Source of the DNA: Gnetum montanum
Lineage: Eukaryota > Streptophyta > Gnetopsida > Gnetales > Gnetaceae
Length of the DNA stretch: 50,883 nt
Assembly (NCBI GenBank): GCA_015680685.1
Contig: MNCI01030304.1
Coordinates: forward strand, 196,383 to 247,265
Direction: 5' to 3'
In this document: positions 1-9,480 of the stretch, one piece after another
Layout: the number at the start of each line of letters is the position of its first letter
Position numbering within the stretch: the first letter of the stretch is position 1
Program-made: the position numbers and the translations under genes
The notes under the pieces: generated by a model
Told to the model about the DNA's origin: nothing
Seen by the model: only the letters and a program-made list of their open reading frames with translations
Database searches by the model: none

Positions 1-329
1 ATGTGTACGGAAAGTGGGAATAGATACTGGTGTTAGAAGTAATTAGAACTTAGATAATAAGTAGTTAAATTAGATTAGTTACTTAGTTATCTCTCCCCCT
101 CCTTACTAGCGCAAGATACAAAACACATAAAAACCATAAAAATCATATGCCTCAAGCCTACTTAACCATAAAATCGTGACATACAAGTAAGTTTGTGAAG
201 ACAATGATTAACCAACTCGTTATTCTTCCACAAAGGTGCATAGGCACTTAGTCCTTGGAATTTGATCAAATCGTGCGTGAAACGCTCATATTCGTATGGT
301 TGAGCATAGGGTTACCTCGTTGCTCATCA
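1..329 (+). repeat. 5' LTR of G1, partial (3' part only)
   Basis: Bases 1 to about 165 match 7908-8072, and the final part matches the ends of the G2 LTRs, including the motif TATTCGTATGGTTGAG and the terminus CTCATCA. The LTR ends in CA at 328-329, directly before the primer binding site. The first ~490 bp, with U3 and the TATA box, are outside the window. Confidence 0.9.
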
Positions 330-330
330 T

Positions 331-348
331 TGGCACCGTTGCCAGGGA
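331..348 (+). other. Primer binding site of G1 (tRNA-Asp type)
   Basis: TGGCACCGTTGCCAGGGA lies one base after the LTR end. It is nearly complementary to the 3' end of plant tRNA-Asp, whose complement reads TGGCGCCGTTGCCGGGG. G2 has the less changed TGGCGCCGTTGCC at the same place, so the G-to-A change at the CpG here is a decay mark. Confidence 0.85.
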
Positions 349-1190
349 CTTAGTTGTTTGTGTGCTAAGTAGAACTTAGGAAATCATTCATATCATTGGA
401 ACGAACCCTTAGGGTTGGTTAAGAAAATGATAACAGTACATTGCACACTGAACAAAACAAAATGTCTTCTTCTTTGCACANTGTTGCTGGGACTACCTAA
501 TGCTAATCGTTACTGGGTTACCAAGCGCTACACGCATGCTCGAAGCATTCGTACTGAGTGTATTTAACTAAGAGAGTTGTAGGGTGNTAAGATGAATAGC
601 TATGTTGACGTGACTTGGAAGGTAACATAGTGTTACCTCCCCACCGTTCAGCCCCAAGTATGCTTCTTCGTGCTCTCACACGAATAGGCCTGCAACACTT
701 ACACATAGAATACATTGCGTAGGACTATGATTCGAGGGACTATCATCCATAGAGGTGCAACATCAAAGGGATTTACAATAGGAGAGACACCAAAAGTCCT
801 TGAATGGAAAATGATCTAAGAATGCCACCCACATTTTAAGCAAAATTGAGGGTGATGAACCTACCTTAGGTAGTCGCCCACATAATGATGTTCCTCCCCT
901 TGACTTTGGCCAAGGGGTTATGAATAGTAGGTTTCAAAATTTTCTCAAAGTAGTAGAGGAGTCTAGAGAGCAAGGTAATGATCATGATAAAAGAAAAAAG
1001 AGAGAAGCAAAAAATGCATGTAACAAGGGTAAGGGTAAAGTTGCTATTATTATAGAGGTTGTGGACTTAGATACAAATGATGATAGTGGATGCGAGATAT
1101 GTCAATACGACCATCCTAAGGGATGTTTCCCTATGATCTCACATCTACAAGAGTCTGGGTGTATGCACTTAATCCATGTTTAAAAAAATG
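349..1190 (+). pseudogene. gag remnant of G1, internally deleted
   Basis: The leader and N-terminal gag region match G2 at 40065-40640, and the part from about 920 matches G2 from about 41870. About 1.2 kb present in G2, including its charged region and gag core, is missing here near 860-920. A basic segment rich in Lys, Arg and Glu can be read near 950-1050. Many stops remain. The full gag protein would have packaged element RNA; this copy cannot. Confidence 0.7.
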
Positions 1191-1640
1191 GCAAACATCC
1201 TGACGGTTACCTTATCCCCAAGGTAACCCAAGGAAGTTCCACCAACCTCTAACGTATTATCCAAGTGGAACTTCACCATAGTCAATTGAGCAACATCAAT
1301 AGTGGCAGCACCCACAATCATGGGGAATGCCACCACCAAGGCAACAATATCCTTACCGACAACCTGACCCACATGGATATTATGTGCAACATCCAATCTC
1401 TCCACATGACTCTGTTGGTCACATTACTCTCCAACATCACTACCAAGCCCACAAGTACTATAGGACTCCCTCTCTTAGGGGTGATATTCCACAAGTGTAC
1501 CATCCTTCAAATTCAGCTACATCTCTCCCACCAATAGCTCCATTACCACCTACTCTAGTAATGCAAGGTGAACTCCCTGCTTAGCCACAACAACACAATG
1601 CCACAAGGGCTGTTAATTCTCAACCTACTATTGGTTCTGA
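1191..1640 (+). pseudogene. Proline-rich gag-protease linker of G1
   Basis: One frame (1327-1584) reads an open stretch rich in Pro, Tyr, Gln and His. G2 has the equivalent at about 42110-42520 with similar composition, so this is an inherited part of the polyprotein between gag and protease. No known domain is visible. Neighbouring overlapping open frames are shadows. Confidence 0.55.
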
Positions 1641-2319
1641 CAACCGTATGAAGAAAAGATCTTTCTTCAGAACCAACAGTCCAACCAAGCCTTTACAACC
1701 CCAAGCGGCTAAGTCCTTGGATGTCTCAATATCAAATAAAGCTTCAAAGCCCCCTTCGAACCTAACACTACATTCAACACATACGATCATGTTAACACAT
1801 GTCGTTACTGATTGGATCAAAGCTCACCACCTTCCTAAGAAATTCTCTGAACCTGGGAGTCCCCTAATATATCTACAAATCGCTAAGAATGAGCCATACA
1901 AAGCTCTTTTGGATTTAGGTTCCAATGTCAACCTAATATCCCAATAAATGTATAAGGCCTAGAACCTACCTCCATTAAAAAAGAGCAACACAGAGTTGGC
2001 AAACCAGTCCATCATTGTTCCCTTGGGATTAGTGGACATTGTTACCACTATTTGTGGATGGTCATATCTAGCTAACTTCCTAGTGATTCAAGTGAACAAT
2101 AGTAAGGGGGACTTCCCAATCATAATCGGAAGGGCATGGCTAAGAACAATCGATGCATGCCTAGGAATCCGTGATCTTTCCCTAGAAATATCTAAGGAAA
2201 ATACTTTAAAAAAGATCGAGAAGAAGAAGGTTCCATGCATCGCATACAACGACACAAGGTGCAATTGTGTGCAAAGATCATGGGTTGTGCAAAGTTTAAC
2301 ATTTCTTGCATGCAATTAG
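1641..2319 (+). pseudogene. Aspartic protease remnant of G1
   Basis: Seen: a segment reading ALLDLGSNVNLIS near 1895-1945, followed after a stop by a beta-rich stretch ending IIIGRAWLRTIDACLG near 2120-2165. Known: retroviral-type proteases carry a D-[ST]-G active site after hydrophobic residues. Here the Ser has become Leu (DLG), whereas G2 keeps DSG, so this active site is damaged. The role was cleavage of the gag-pol polyprotein. Confidence 0.75.
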
Positions 2320-2529
2320 TGTGCACAAATGATCAACATACAAAGGTGCCTGTATGGAGTAGCCACATGATAAGAAGACACCTAGTGGCTGATAGTTGAT
2401 CAAGAAAGTAGCTCGCTTATATGCATGGAACTAACTGAGGGTTTGATTTGCACTTACATAAATAGCATAGATGCATTAGAGCAAGTCCACCACCAACTTC
2501 CCAATCCTAACTTAGAAAACATCAACTAG

Positions 2530-4147
2530 GGGAAGTTGGAAATTCCTAAGAAATTTAAATACGAGCCCCTAGAGCTAAAACCATTGCCCATTGGTATGGA
2601 ATACACATTCCTTAATAATGAAAAACACATTCCTTAAGAATGAAAAACTAGTAATCATCCATGCAAGATTTGCTCCGCAACAAAAAGAGAGTCTGCTACA
2701 GGTAATAAAGAAGTGGTCAAAAGCCTTCACCTGGTCATATCTGGAATTAACTAGAATAGATCCTAGGATATGCCAACATAGAATTTACACTGACTCCTCC
2801 ATGAAGCCTCGAAAACAACCACAGAGGCGATTGAACCCAAAGTTGAAGCAAGTAGTAAAAGAAGAAATCAAACAACTTCTAAAGGCTGAGTTCATATATC
2901 CCATTGCTAATAGTGAATGGGTTAGTCCCTTAGTAATTATGCCTAAACAAGGAGGCAAATGGAGGATGTGCATAGATTTTAGACTACAAAACATGGCAAC
3001 ATTCAACGATCACTTTCCATTTCCATTTGTTGACCAAGTCTTAGACACAATCGTAGGGCATCACTATTATAGTTTTCTAGATGGATATAGCGGATGCAAC
3101 CAAATACAAATAGTCCCAGAAGACCAAGTCAAAACTATGTTCACTAGTCCTTGCGGAATGTTTGCATACAAACAAATGTCGTTTGGCTTGTGCAATGCCC
3201 CTTCAATCTTTTAACGCTTAGTTCTAAGTATATTCTAGCAGCAGATAGGAAATGGTGTGGAAGTCTATATGGATGACTTCTCCACTTACGGAGCAAGTTT
3301 TGATCAAGCCTTGGACTAATTAGAGCAAGTGCTGAAAAGATGTGTAGAAACTAATTTGAGGCTTAACTGGCAAAATATCCATTTGATGGTCCAAGAAGGC
3401 ATAGTACTTGGGCATAAAATCTAACATGCAGGGATAGAGGTAGACCCTAAGAAAATCAAAGTCATCCAAGAAATTACCCATCAACCGGAAACTATCAAAG
3501 ACATTTGATCATTCCTTGGACACACTGGCTACTATAGGAGTTTCATAGAGAACTTTTCAAAGATTTCCAAACCATTGGTAGAGCCAATGAAAAATGATGT
3601 ACCCTTCGAGTGGACTAGGGAATGCGAACTAGCTTTCCAAACTCTGAAACAGAAGCTGGTAGGAACACCCATTCTACAAGTTCTTGACCAATCCAAACCG
3701 TTCCATGTCATGACTGATGCATCCAGCTATGCCTTAGGAGCCGTACTTACATAATTAGATGACCAGAAACATCCTTATTACATCCACTGTGCAAGTAAAA
3801 GTATCGCTAGTGCACAAATTAGCTACACTACTACAGAAAAATAATTAATGACTATAGTGTTTGCATTAGAAAAGTTTAGACATTATGTATTAGGATACAA
3901 AGTATTCATACACACAGATCATAGTGCAATTTGGTTCCTCATGAATAAGCCAATGGTAAACCCCTGTATTATACGATGGTTGGTAATCCTACAAGAGTTT
4001 GATTTAACAATAATTAATCGTAAAGGCACCAAGAATGTAGTCATTGATCATTTATCTTGGTTGCGTTGGAACAACAAAGAGGATGAGTATCCAATTTTTG
4101 ATCATTTCCCTGATGAGTTCCTCTTTGCTGGTGTAGTCAATAACTAA
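2530..4147 (+). pseudogene. Reverse transcriptase-RNase H remnant of G1
   Basis: An open segment at 2591-3214 holds RT fingers and palm motifs: a Lys/Arg-rich start, KWRMCIDFR near 2960, FSFLDGYSG-like near 3070 and MSFGLCNAPS near 3177-3205. After a stop at 3212-3214 the catalytic box VYMDDFS follows near 3262-3284. Next come the RT connection (FLGHTGYYRSFI near 3510), an RNase H start with MTDASSYALGAVL near 3710 and an RNase H end with IHTDHSAIWFLM near 3910. At least seven in-frame stops break it; several fit C-to-T or G-to-A changes of CAA, CGA or TGG codons. It once copied element RNA into DNA; it is dead now. Confidence 0.93.
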
Positions 4148-4149
4148 TC

Positions 4150-5414
4150 ACCCATGGAGACAAACTAGTATAGTAGCATTCTTACCTATCTCCTTACCCA
4201 ATAAACACCACAAGAGTTAGACCTTAAGAAGAAACAACAATTTCTTCACAGAGCCAAGTACTTTATTGAAATCAGTGGACAACATTACAAAGTATGTCCC
4301 AATGGCTTGGTTCGATGGTGTGTTCCCAATAGAGATCAACTAAGAGTTCTCCAAGATCCTCATGAGGGCCCTTGTGGGGGTCATTATGCTAGGAGATGAA
4401 CGGCCATCAAGATCCTTCTTATAGGGTATTATTGGCCTACCTTGTTCCGGGACACCCATCAATTCGTCCAATCTTGTGAGCATTGTCAATGTAATGGGGG
4501 AATGACTACTAGCATGGAGGGTCCACAAAAATGGATTCAACCGTTAGAATCCTTTAACATCTAGGGAATTGATTTCATGGGGCCCATTACACTAATGTCC
4601 AATGGAAAAGCTTACATCATAGTTGTCATAGACTACTTAACAAAATGGGCTAAAGCAACTGCTGTTAAAGATTGCACATCATCTACAACTGCACGATTTG
4701 TTCAACAACAAGTTGTCAACAAGTTTGGTGTGCCGTGTGCACTTATCTCAGAAAACAGTACACACTTCACATGTGCAACTTTTTGGAAGTTAATGCAATG
4801 CTTAGGGGTTGAGCACAAGTTGACTACACCATACCACCCCCCAAGAAAACGGTCAAGCCGAGGTCACCAACAAGGAGATTACTAAGATACTGACCAGAAC
4901 CATTAGTAAGTATAGGTGAGACTGGAGCACTAAACTGAATGATGCTCTTTGGGCATACTGCTCCACATGGAAACTCCCTATAGGCTACTCTCCCTACGAG
5001 TTAGTGTATGGAAAACTTTTGATGCTCCCTATCCAAACTAAGCTCCATACACTAGCCACGACATGTGACCTCAACCTTGACCTTGATCTAGCACAAAAAC
5101 AAAGGTTGATGACTCTTAACTTGCTAGATGAGAACTGACTAGCTGCCCTATCATTTAATGAGTTGCATAAGGCATTTAATAAACAACGTCATGAACTAAA
5201 AATTAGGAAAGTTAAGTATCAGCCAGGAGATAAGGTTCTCTACTGGAACCCCACACATGTGTCACAATGTACCAAATTTCAAACACTGTGGGAAGGACCT
5301 TACATTATCTATGCAAATTTTCCTTTAGGGGCCATAACCATATATAAACCTAAGAGCCCAGATAAGAGACTGTTAGTCAATGTGCAACAAAAAAAAAAAA
5401 AAACCTTTCCATGA
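4150..5414 (+). pseudogene. Integrase remnant of G1
   Basis: The HHCC zinc-binding region is visible near 4375-4495 (GGHYARR, then CEHCQ), with a stop replacing Arg. The core begins with GIDFMGP near 4563. The second catalytic site reads ISENSTHF near 4745 where the family has an Asp (D to E), and a frameshift follows at TTPYHPP near 4830. The C-terminal part with PGDKVLYW and a beta-barrel-like LWEGPY (5220-5310) ends in a 14-A run near 5390. The integrase would have inserted cDNA into the genome; the changes make it inactive. Confidence 0.9.
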
Positions 5415-7403
5415 GTTTAGGATAGCTAGAACATATGCTACCTCTATAGGTGGGCAACCTTGCTCATTATTTCAGATCTCCTCCTTCCAACTCAGTCATG
5501 GGGGACATGGCCACCTCTGCTAATCATTGAAGCTCCTCATCTCTTTCTAAATTTTTGTTTTACACATTTTTGTTTTGCATAATTCTTTAATATTTCTTGT
5601 TTTTGTTTTACACCATCATTCATATTTTTACCACTTATTTATGTGATTACTTTATTTTTTTCATCACCCAATAAGTGTTCATGATGGTGGCATGAGTAAT
5701 ATCATATTGATTGCTAATGTTTGAATTTTACCTTTGAAGTATGTTTTTGATATTAAAGTATGGTTCTTTTGATCAAACAAGCAATGAGTCTATGTCATTC
5801 ATGCATCCATAAAATCCTATGATCTTCCTTGGCTTGGAACTATATAGTCCCTTTCTCTAATAAAACTATTAATGAATTGGTGGCTGGGTATTTCTCAAAC
5901 TAAGGAAGGACTTTAAGGATGAAAAGGATGTGACTTCAAGGGGATTCGATGCATTTGTGCCAGCTATTCTCTTGAGTGCTTGGATGCTTTTTTCTTGGGT
6001 TTTCTGCCATTCTGACCATTCATCAAATCTCCGAAAGTTGAGTACATAAAAATAATTCTTTGCATGGTGTGGTTCTCACGCAAAAAAAAAACACAAAAAA
6101 ATAGTGAGAATTCAAAGCACACCCCTTAGACACAATAATGAACTTGGGCTACACGCACTAGTTATGGCACTGGAAAGACATGTTACCCATGCCTAAAAGT
6201 TCCTTCTAACTAAGGCCCTTTCTCACTTCTTGGTTCTCCATCTCGCTCTCCTCGAAATGGTGGTGACTTTTTGTAGAGGCATTCTTGTTACTTCAAGAGG
6301 ATAGGTTGGTCAAATGTGTTGATGCGAGGTCACTGAATGTGGTTTGTTGAGCCTGGATTTGGAATGAGTTCTACTCGATCACATTAACCATAAAACACAT
6401 AAGGGACTTTACAAAACCTTGTTCTTGGGTTTTCGTTCCATCCTCTCCTCTCCACCTTTCTCTTCCATTTTTCACCTCATTGCTAGTTTTATCATTAGTC
6501 TGTATCTTGGTTGATGCATTTTTCTTCCTTGGTAAGTTCTTATGAGGGAAGTTTTTAACTCTTTCTTCCAAATGACATTCCTAGAGCTTATGAACTCTTT
6601 GGTTTGTGGGTCTATCAAGGCATCAAGGGCATGAGCCTGCTTTGGGAAGGACCCACTGGCATTCCTTTTTGGTGCATTTGTTAAATTCTTTTCCTTAAAC
6701 ATTCCTGCAATCAACAATTTGTTATTTCATACCATCCATGACATCCATTTTATTGGCATTACCGTTGTTACTTTTTCTTCATCTTTCTTATTCCTTATCT
6801 TTTTCCATCCTATCGCTACCAAAGGTTCTCTCTTAGTCATGGGGGCCTAGGCACAAATTTTTCAATTTTTCCTAACCCCCACACCTTAGGTAGTCACCAG
6901 TGTTAAATCTTTAGAATCAATATCTGCCATAACCACAACTTAGCCAATGCACTCTACATCGAGGCAAGGTATCAACTGCATTGCGACTTATCTACCCTCA
7001 CTCATTTGTGACTATGTTGTGTGTGCAAATAAAGATCATACAACAATGGACTGGGCCTGGAGGAAACACTCAAGATGGATCGAAACTGGAACGTTTATGA
7101 AAGGAGAAAGATTGATGGCGTGGCTATGGATAAACAATGGAAGGCACGATCTTGGCATTGGCAGCAACATGTCTTATTCTTTTCTCCCTCTCCTTCTCTT
7201 CCAGCTACCAAATAAGGTTGGATGTCATTTATGTACAATGTTCACCTTTGTGGTCATGAACACTAACGTTGTCATGTATTGTATTGTTGATCCGTTCACT
7301 GGGTACGTTGAGTCTGTCACCCCATTCCACCATCAATGGTCATTCAATCAATAATCCCATACCTTCCCAATATTTTGTAAGGAACTTGAGGACAAATTTT
7401 CAT
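5415..7403 (+). other. Long 3' internal region of G1, between pol and the 3' LTR
   Basis: About 2 kb with no plus-strand domain that I can recognise. It is shared along its length with G2 (about 43470-45370), so it is an inherited part of the family, not a private insertion. It starts near a polypurine-like CAGTCATGGGGG (5492-5503) that repeats the motif in front of the 3' LTR. A 135-codon plus frame at 6947-7354 is not kept open in G2. The minus-strand reading is listed separately. Confidence 0.7.
6371..6945 (-). pseudogene. Possible antisense ORF remnant in the G1 3' region
   Basis: Read on the minus strand, 6945 to 6371 gives overlapping open pieces rich in Lys, Arg, Asn and Asp, starting MADIDSKDL near 6930 and including SFPKQAHALDAL and NASTKIQTNDKTSNEV. 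G2 gives the similar SSPKQAHALNAL and DASTKIYTNDTTGNEV on its minus strand (44950-44384). Known: some plant Tat-type elements (Retand group) carry an antisense ORF between integrase and the 3' LTR. Inference: this may be such an ORF. Shared ancestry of the DNA alone could also explain the similarity. Confidence 0.35.
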
Positions 7404-7418
7404 TCAGTCATGGGGGTA
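7404..7418 (+). other. Polypurine tract of G1
   Basis: TCAGTCATGGGGGTA lies directly before the LTR start and is the same in G2 (45371-45384). This is where plus-strand DNA synthesis would be primed. Confidence 0.7.
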
Positions 7419-7500
7419 TAATGAACCACGATATCATGTCTGCGATATCGAATCAACCATGCGATGTCAGATACCCAATATCGCAGCTTTCCTCCTTGCC

Positions 7501-7508
7501 TATAAATA
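7501..7508 (+). promoter_or_regulatory. LTR TATA box (G1)
   Basis: TATAAATA followed by AG, in a position shared by all LTRs of the family in the window (39317, 45498 and, on the minus strand, 22475). It is the likely core promoter for element transcription. Confidence 0.6.
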
Positions 7509-7568
7509 AGAGACAATGCCCTTAGTTTCCACATTAGAAGTTAGTCCTGTAGCCAAACTCTTGTCATT

Positions 7569-7590
7569 CCCCCCCCCCCCCCCCCCCCCC
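7569..7590 (+). repeat. Homopolymer C22
   Basis: Twenty-two consecutive C within the transcribed part of the LTR, about 65 bp after the TATA box. The G2 LTRs have no such run at the matching place. Confidence 0.95.
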
Positions 7591-8072
7591 ACAAAGTTAG
7601 AATTATTTCTGCATGCTCGCAGTAGGAGTCATAGAGTGAACGGATCTTTATTCGAGCATTGTGTACCTGAGCACACTTTATGTACAACAATAAAGATGAA
7701 CTTTATGATAAACCTTGCAGCATACAAAATAGATTAATTAGCGTTAATTAGTATTTAATGCTTTCCTAGTTAATTAATGGTCTCTCTCACCCTACAACTC
7801 TCTTAGTTAAATACACTTAGTACGATTTCTTCAAGCATGCGTGTAGCACTTAGTAACCTAGTAACAATTAGCGTTTGATAATCCTAGCAGCATTGCACTA
7901 GTTCAGGATGTGTACAGCAAGTGGGAACATATACTAGTATTAGGAGTAATTATAACTTAGTTAATGAGTAGTTAAATTAGATTAGTTACTTAGTTATCTC
8001 TCTCCCTCCTTACTAGCGTAGGATATAAAACACATAAAAATCATATGCCTTAAGCCTGCTTAACCATAAAAA

Positions 8073-9480
8073 TTCAGGAACTAGTCCTTGGAGCATCATC
8101 TATTTTCTGAGATGAGGGAACATCACTAGATAGGTAGTCACCAGGAGGTGGGTAAATTGGTAGACCATGGGATCCCTGATCACTGAAAGAGACTAGGTAA
8201 ATGATGAGGTAATAGAGTAATGAGTTAGAATGCAAGGGACAATGCACTTTAACCTTCTCCTTAAGCAAAGGCTCCTACATCCCCTTCAGGGGAAGGCTTA
8301 GTCCCTCAAGCTTGAGCATCTTTGTCTTCCACTTCTTCTTTCCCTTCTCTCTTTTATATGTTTTGAGATGTTATGATAAGAAGATTGATTCTATTATCTA
8401 CTCTCTTATTTATTGTATTTCCATTAATTTCACATGCATTCTTCAACACTTTTTTAGCAAGACAATAAAGAGTTAGTTTGAGTCTATGTTAGGACATGAA
8501 TTGATGTCCCTTTGCACTTTATTTTCCCTATTTTCTAGGCTTGGACAAGCAGCTATAAGCTTATGAAACTTGTAGCCATCCACAACTTAGAGTCTTAACT
8601 TAGAAATTAATTTCCAATAAGTTCCCAATTCATCAATGGAATAATGCCTACCCTGTGACCATCAAGATTCAATTTCCAACATCACAAGACTAAGGAACAA
8701 GAGGATCTAACTTCAAACAAAGTTGGAAATAGCATAGAAGCTATATCTAAGTTGAACAAGGTATTGCATGATCATGCAACTTGCATACGCCCACAACCTA
8801 GAGGTTTCTTCAAATGTAGTTTGCAACCACTCATAATTTATTTTGTAACTAAAAAGTAAATCCATCAGTGCGAGTCCCTATGACTCATACCCCTATAGCA
8901 ATCATTATGGATTTTTTCAAGTTAATTCAGTTACTCAGCCATTGGGATTTTAATATTCAACTATTGGGAATAGTTTACTGAGACTACTAATCATAGTCCC
9001 TCACAGCAGTTGATTAACTAGATGATTCCACTTCAAGCAAGGACTTGCAACCTAGCTGCAACTCGAACCTACGTCTGACTCATTAGTTGAAAGTTGTTGC
9101 AACCATCAATCGAAGCTGTTTTACACTAGATTGAGGTAGAACTATAAGAGGAATACAAATAAGATATGGATATAGATGCAGAGGGACAATCTATAGATAA
9201 ATATTTAGAGAACTTGAGGATATAGAATTGAAGTTTATTAATGACTTTGTTTTAATGAGATTATTTCTTGAGATTGCATGATTGAATGATTGATGTTCAT
9301 TTCTTTATTAAAGTGAATTAATATTAAGTGTTCTTCACCATGATTCTAGAAACTTACCCACATGTAACCCATAGTTCTCCATTTTATTGATTCTCACATT
9401 CTACAATGCAAGTGCACTTGAACAAAGAATCACAACAAGCATACCTGTAGAAGATAGCCATTAGACCAACACTCAGCACT
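8073..9480. other. Stretch without a supportable gene; possible degenerate coding near 8840-9130
   Basis: Sequence right of the G1 truncation point. On the plus strand about 8840-9130 gives a broken reading rich in Ser, Tyr, Gln and Leu (for example YDSYPYSNHYGF) with several stops. On the minus strand 8074-8268 is open with a PIYPPPGDYL segment. Both could be remains of a retroelement gag or linker, but I recognise no family. The rest is AT-rich. Confidence 0.3.

Larger units (their letters stand above)
1..8072 (+). mobile_element. Ty3/gypsy LTR retrotransposon G1, decayed
   Basis: Seen: an LTR end, a primer binding site, then gag, protease, RT, RNase H and integrase in gypsy order, a polypurine tract and a second LTR copy. 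The window's first base aligns with about position 7908 of the right LTR, so roughly 490 bp of the left LTR lie outside. All coding parts carry stops and frameshifts. Known: a tRNA-Asp primer site and a YMDD-F-S RT motif are typical of the plant Athila/Tat branch of Ty3/gypsy. Inference: a non-autonomous old member of that branch. Two ambiguous bases occur near 481 and 587. No TSD can be tested because the left end is missing and the right LTR is truncated. Confidence 0.93.
7419..8072 (+). repeat. 3' LTR of G1, truncated at its right end
   Basis: It starts TAATGAACC where G2 has TGATGGGAC, so the terminal TG has decayed to TA. It contains U3 with GATATCG-type palindromes, a TATA box and a C22 run, and from 7908 it matches bases 1-165 of the window. 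Similarity stops after TTAACCATAAAA near 8072; the last ~165-190 bp of the LTR present at 165-329 are gone. The following bases are unrelated. Confidence 0.85.

Noticed and set aside
6947-7354. 135-codon plus-strand ORF as an env-like gene of G1
   Set aside because: The frame is not open in G2 and shows no signal peptide, transmembrane pattern or cysteine pattern of env-like proteins.
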